A DNA stretch of 5,989 nucleotides from Woeseia sp. (GTDB lineage: Bacteria; Pseudomonadota; Gammaproteobacteria; Steroidobacterales; Woeseiaceae): contig JABIUH010000192.1 of the NCBI GenBank assembly GCA_018701055.1, positions 1 to 5,989 of the forward strand, written 5' to 3'. Below, piece after piece: positions 3,774 through 5,989 of the stretch. The notes below the pieces were generated by a model, which saw nothing but the letters and a program-made list of their open reading frames with translations, searched no databases and was not told the origin of the DNA. How positions within the stretch are numbered: position 1 is the first letter of the stretch; each line of letters opens with the position of its first letter. Made by a program: the position numbers and the translations under genes.

Positions 3774-5989
3774 TTAACACCTAATGCGTTTGTTGTCCGG
3801 ATCATACATCGGGCGAAGTGATGCATCGGCTGCGATGCGTTCGCCCGCCACTTCAATTTCATAACTGCCACTTAGAATGTCCGCTGCTTTGGCACCTCGA
3901 TCAACATGCACATAACCCAAACCTATGCAGCCACCTAAAGTATGCCCGTAGGCGCCGGAGGTAATGTGGCCAACCAAATCTGTATCGCGCCAAATCGGTT
4001 CATTGTGATACACCAGCGGCTGCGGATCCTGCAAACGGAATTGCACCATGCGCCGGTCCAATCCGTTTTCTTTCTGCGCAGCCAATGCCGAGTGCCCGAT
4101 GAAGCCGTCAGCTTTGTTCATGCGCACCGCGAATCCTAGACCGGCCTCTAGCGGTGAGTCCTCATCAGTGATGTCGTGACTCCAATGACGATAGGCTTTT
4201 TCGATGCGCAAGGAATTGAGCGCATGATAGCCAGCGTGCACAAGATCGAATTTAGCACCAACGGAAACGATCTCATCATAGACGCCCAACATGAATTCGG
4301 TGGGAACGTATAACTCCCACCCTAATTCGCCAACAAATGTAATGCGTGAAGCTCGCACCAATGCATAGCCCAGCTCAATTTCCTGGCTCGTCGCAAACGG
4401 AAATACCTCGTTGCTCATATCCGCAGGCGTCAACGATTGCAGCAACTCCCGTGAGCGCGGGCCCATTATTGAAATAACGCCCATTCCGGAGGTGACATTC
4501 GTCAATACACAATGCGCGCCCAACGGTATGTGACTTTTCAACCAGGTGAAATCGCGAATCTCGGTTTCCGCCGCAGTCACAATCAGAAACGCCTGTTCAT
4601 CGAGTCGGGTAACGGTCAGGTCGGCCTCAATTCCGCCACGTTCATTCAACCATTGGGTGTAAATGAGCCGACCCGGTGCTTGGTCTATGTCGTTCGCGCA
4701 CACGTTGTTGAGGACGCGCGCCGCATCGCGTCCTTCCAGACGAAACTTGGCAAACGACGACTGATCGAACAAACCGACGCCGCTGCGTACAGCCGCGTGC
4801 TCCGCCGCAGAATGCTCGAACCAGTTCTGACGCCCATAACTGTATTCGTATTTAGGCTCAACGCTTTCTGGGGCGTACCAATTAGGACGTTCCCAGCCGA
4901 ATGCCTCACCGTGGCAAGTGCCATTAGCCACGAGCCGATCGTGCAATGCCGACTTACGCACGCCTCGCGACGTTTCATACTGCCGATAGGGATAGTGTGT
5001 GGCATACAACAATCCTAGAGATTCGCTCACCCTCTCCCGCAAGTATTTTCGATTGCCCTGAAACGGCATATTTCGTCGGACATCCACTTCCCACAAGTCC
5101 GCCGGCGGGTAGCCATCACGAATCCAGTCCGACATCACTTTTCCGATACCGCCAGCCGATTGCAGGCCAATTGAATTCAATCCCGCCGCGACAAAGCAAC
5201 CTTCAAGTTCTGGCGCCAAACCCAAGTGATAACGAACGTCCGGGGTAAAACTCTCCGGACCGCAAAAGAATTTCTGAATACCCGCATTTTGAAGAGCGGG
5301 AATACGCTCCATCGCATCTTGCAGTACAGGTTCAAAATGATCGAAATCACCCGCAATTTCGTCAAAGCAGAAATCCTCTGCAATGCCATCCATACCCCAG
5401 GGCTTTGCTGAAGGTTCGAATGCACCTACCAGCAATTTTCCTGCGTCATATTTGTAATAAGTACAGGCATCGTAGTCGCGCAGCACAGGCAAATCAGGAT
5501 TAAGCCCCTCCACCGATTCGAACAAAGCATAGTAATGTTCGCAGGCGTGCAGCGGCACATTGACGCCAACGCTCGCAGCTAAGTCGCGCGACCACATGCC
5601 TCCACAAATCACGACTTTCGAGGCTGAGATATCACCGTCGGGCGTGGAGACACCGGTCACCTGTTTACCGTCATGCAATATCTGCGTGACCTTCTTGTTC
5701 TGAAAAATTTGTGCGCCGGCATTACGCGCACCCTTCGCCAGGGCCTGCGTAATATCGACGGCATTCGCGTAACCGTCGGATGGGATGTGAATTCCGCCGA
5801 GAATATCGTCGCTATGCACTAACGGATAGCGACTTACAATTTCGTTTGCGGTAACCACATTCACTTCGAGATCGAATACCTTCGCCATCGAAGCGCTGCG
5901 TTTTAATTCTTCGAATCTTTCTTCATTGGTTGCGATTGATAGTGAGCCACATTGACGGTAGCCAGTTGCCTGTCCTGTCTCTTCTTCCA
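3774..5989 (-). CDS. Sarcosine/dimethylglycine dehydrogenase-like flavoprotein with GcvT domain (N-terminus outside window)
   Basis: The frame stays open to the right edge. Upstream of the Met at 5888 it encodes EEETGQATGYRQCGSLSIAT followed by NEERFEELKRSAS, typical of this family, so 5888 is internal and not the start. About 737 residues are visible; relatives have about 810-850, so roughly 80 are missing, including the GxGxxG FAD motif. Numbering from Met 5888: the rest of the DAO oxidoreductase domain runs to about 256 and ends in LNSIGLQSAGGIGKVMSDWI (238-256). An FAO_M-like linker follows (about 265-315), then a GcvT aminomethyltransferase domain (about 317-590, with VGELGWELYVP) and a GcvT C-terminal barrel (about 598-690). 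The family oxidatively demethylates N-methyl amines using FAD and passes the C1 unit to tetrahydrofolate. Dimethylglycine and sarcosine cannot be told apart here. It is convergent to the methyltransferase cluster and may act on that pathway's product. Confidence 0.93.
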   Translation of the reverse strand, partial: EEETGQATGYRQCGSLSIATNEERFEELKRSASMAKVFDLEVNVVTANEIVSRYPLVHSDDILGGIHIPSDGYANAVDITQALAKGARNAGAQIFQNKKVTQILHDGKQVTGVSTPDGDISASKVVICGGMWSRDLAASVGVNVPLHACEHYYALFESVEGLNPDLPVLRDYDACTYYKYDAGKLLVGAFEPSAKPWGMDGIAEDFCFDEIAGDFDHFEPVLQDAMERIPALQNAGIQKFFCGPESFTPDVRYHLGLAPELEGCFVAAGLNSIGLQSAGGIGKVMSDWIRDGYPPADLWEVDVRRNMPFQGNRKYLRERVSESLGLLYATHYPYRQYETSRGVRKSALHDRLVANGTCHGEAFGWERPNWYAPESVEPKYEYSYGRQNWFEHSAAEHAAVRSGVGLFDQSSFAKFRLEGRDAARVLNNVCANDIDQAPGRLIYTQWLNERGGIEADLTVTRLDEQAFLIVTAAETEIRDFTWLKSHIPLGAHCVLTNVTSGMGVISIMGPRSRELLQSLTPADMSNEVFPFATSQEIELGYALVRASRITFVGELGWELYVPTEFMLGVYDEIVSVGAKFDLVHAGYHALNSLRIEKAYRHWSHDITDEDSPLEAGLGFAVRMNKADGFIGHSALAAQKENGLDRRMVQFRLQDPQPLVYHNEPIWRDTDLVGHITSGAYGHTLGGCIGLGYVHVDRGAKAADILSGSYEIEVAGERIAADASLRPMYDPDNKRIRC

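Noticed and set aside
3650..3871. Minus-strand frame (73 residues) bridging the dehydrogenase end and the DUF6152-like start
   Set aside because: It overlaps both real frames, and the alternative frame has the signal peptide and a strong ribosome site.
4512..5018. Plus-strand open frame (168 residues) inside the dehydrogenase
   Set aside because: It lies opposite the conserved GcvT domain and FAO_M-like linker, with no recognisable domain or ribosome site.
5886..5888. ATG at 5888 as the start of the dehydrogenase
   Set aside because: Family-typical residues continue in frame upstream to the window edge, so this Met is internal.

Overview
The window most likely comes from the chromosome of a free-living proteobacterium, probably gammaproteobacterial. 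The reasons are moderate GC content, a YecM-family gene, a RAYT/REP-like palindrome, and one-carbon genes of types common in aerobic and marine Proteobacteria. The taxonomic call is inference, and no phylogenetic marker gene is present.

Layout. The left part is a tightly packed plus-strand cluster. It holds the C-terminal half of an MttB-superfamily methyltransferase (open at the left edge, stop at 709-711), its likely corrinoid partner (738-1442), and a perfect GC-rich palindrome (1450-1476). After these come a fold-type III PLP-dependent decarboxylase (1487-2680), a YecM-like VOC-fold protein (2687-3223) and a decayed LysE/RhtB-type exporter (3230-3542). The right part is a minus-strand unit transcribed towards the cluster. 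It holds a sarcosine/dimethylglycine dehydrogenase-like flavoprotein (3774 to the right edge, N-terminus outside the window) and, 15 bases downstream, the 5' half of a secreted DUF6152-type protein (3758 down to about 3520). No gene-free stretch exceeds 300 bases.

How the genes may work together. The methyltransferase and corrinoid protein would move a methyl group from a quaternary or tertiary amine (a betaine or methylamine) to Co(I) corrinoid. The dehydrogenase on the other strand oxidises N-methyl groups of dimethylglycine or sarcosine-type substrates and passes the C1 unit to folate. Together they suggest stepwise demethylation of a methylated amine such as glycine betaine. No substrate is proven, and the methyl-accepting methyltransferase and corrinoid reactivase are not in the window. 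The decarboxylase, YecM-like protein and exporter form a second sub-cluster that looks like amine production plus export, but the exporter is dead.

The most notable observations are: a junction near 3505-3525 where two convergent genes have both lost their 3' halves; the 1-base frameshift and amber codon in the exporter; substitutions at two ODC active-site positions (His to Asn, Asp to Asn) in the decarboxylase; the REP-like palindrome directly before the decarboxylase start; and an ATGA overlap that appears if the methyltransferase's terminal amber codon is ignored.
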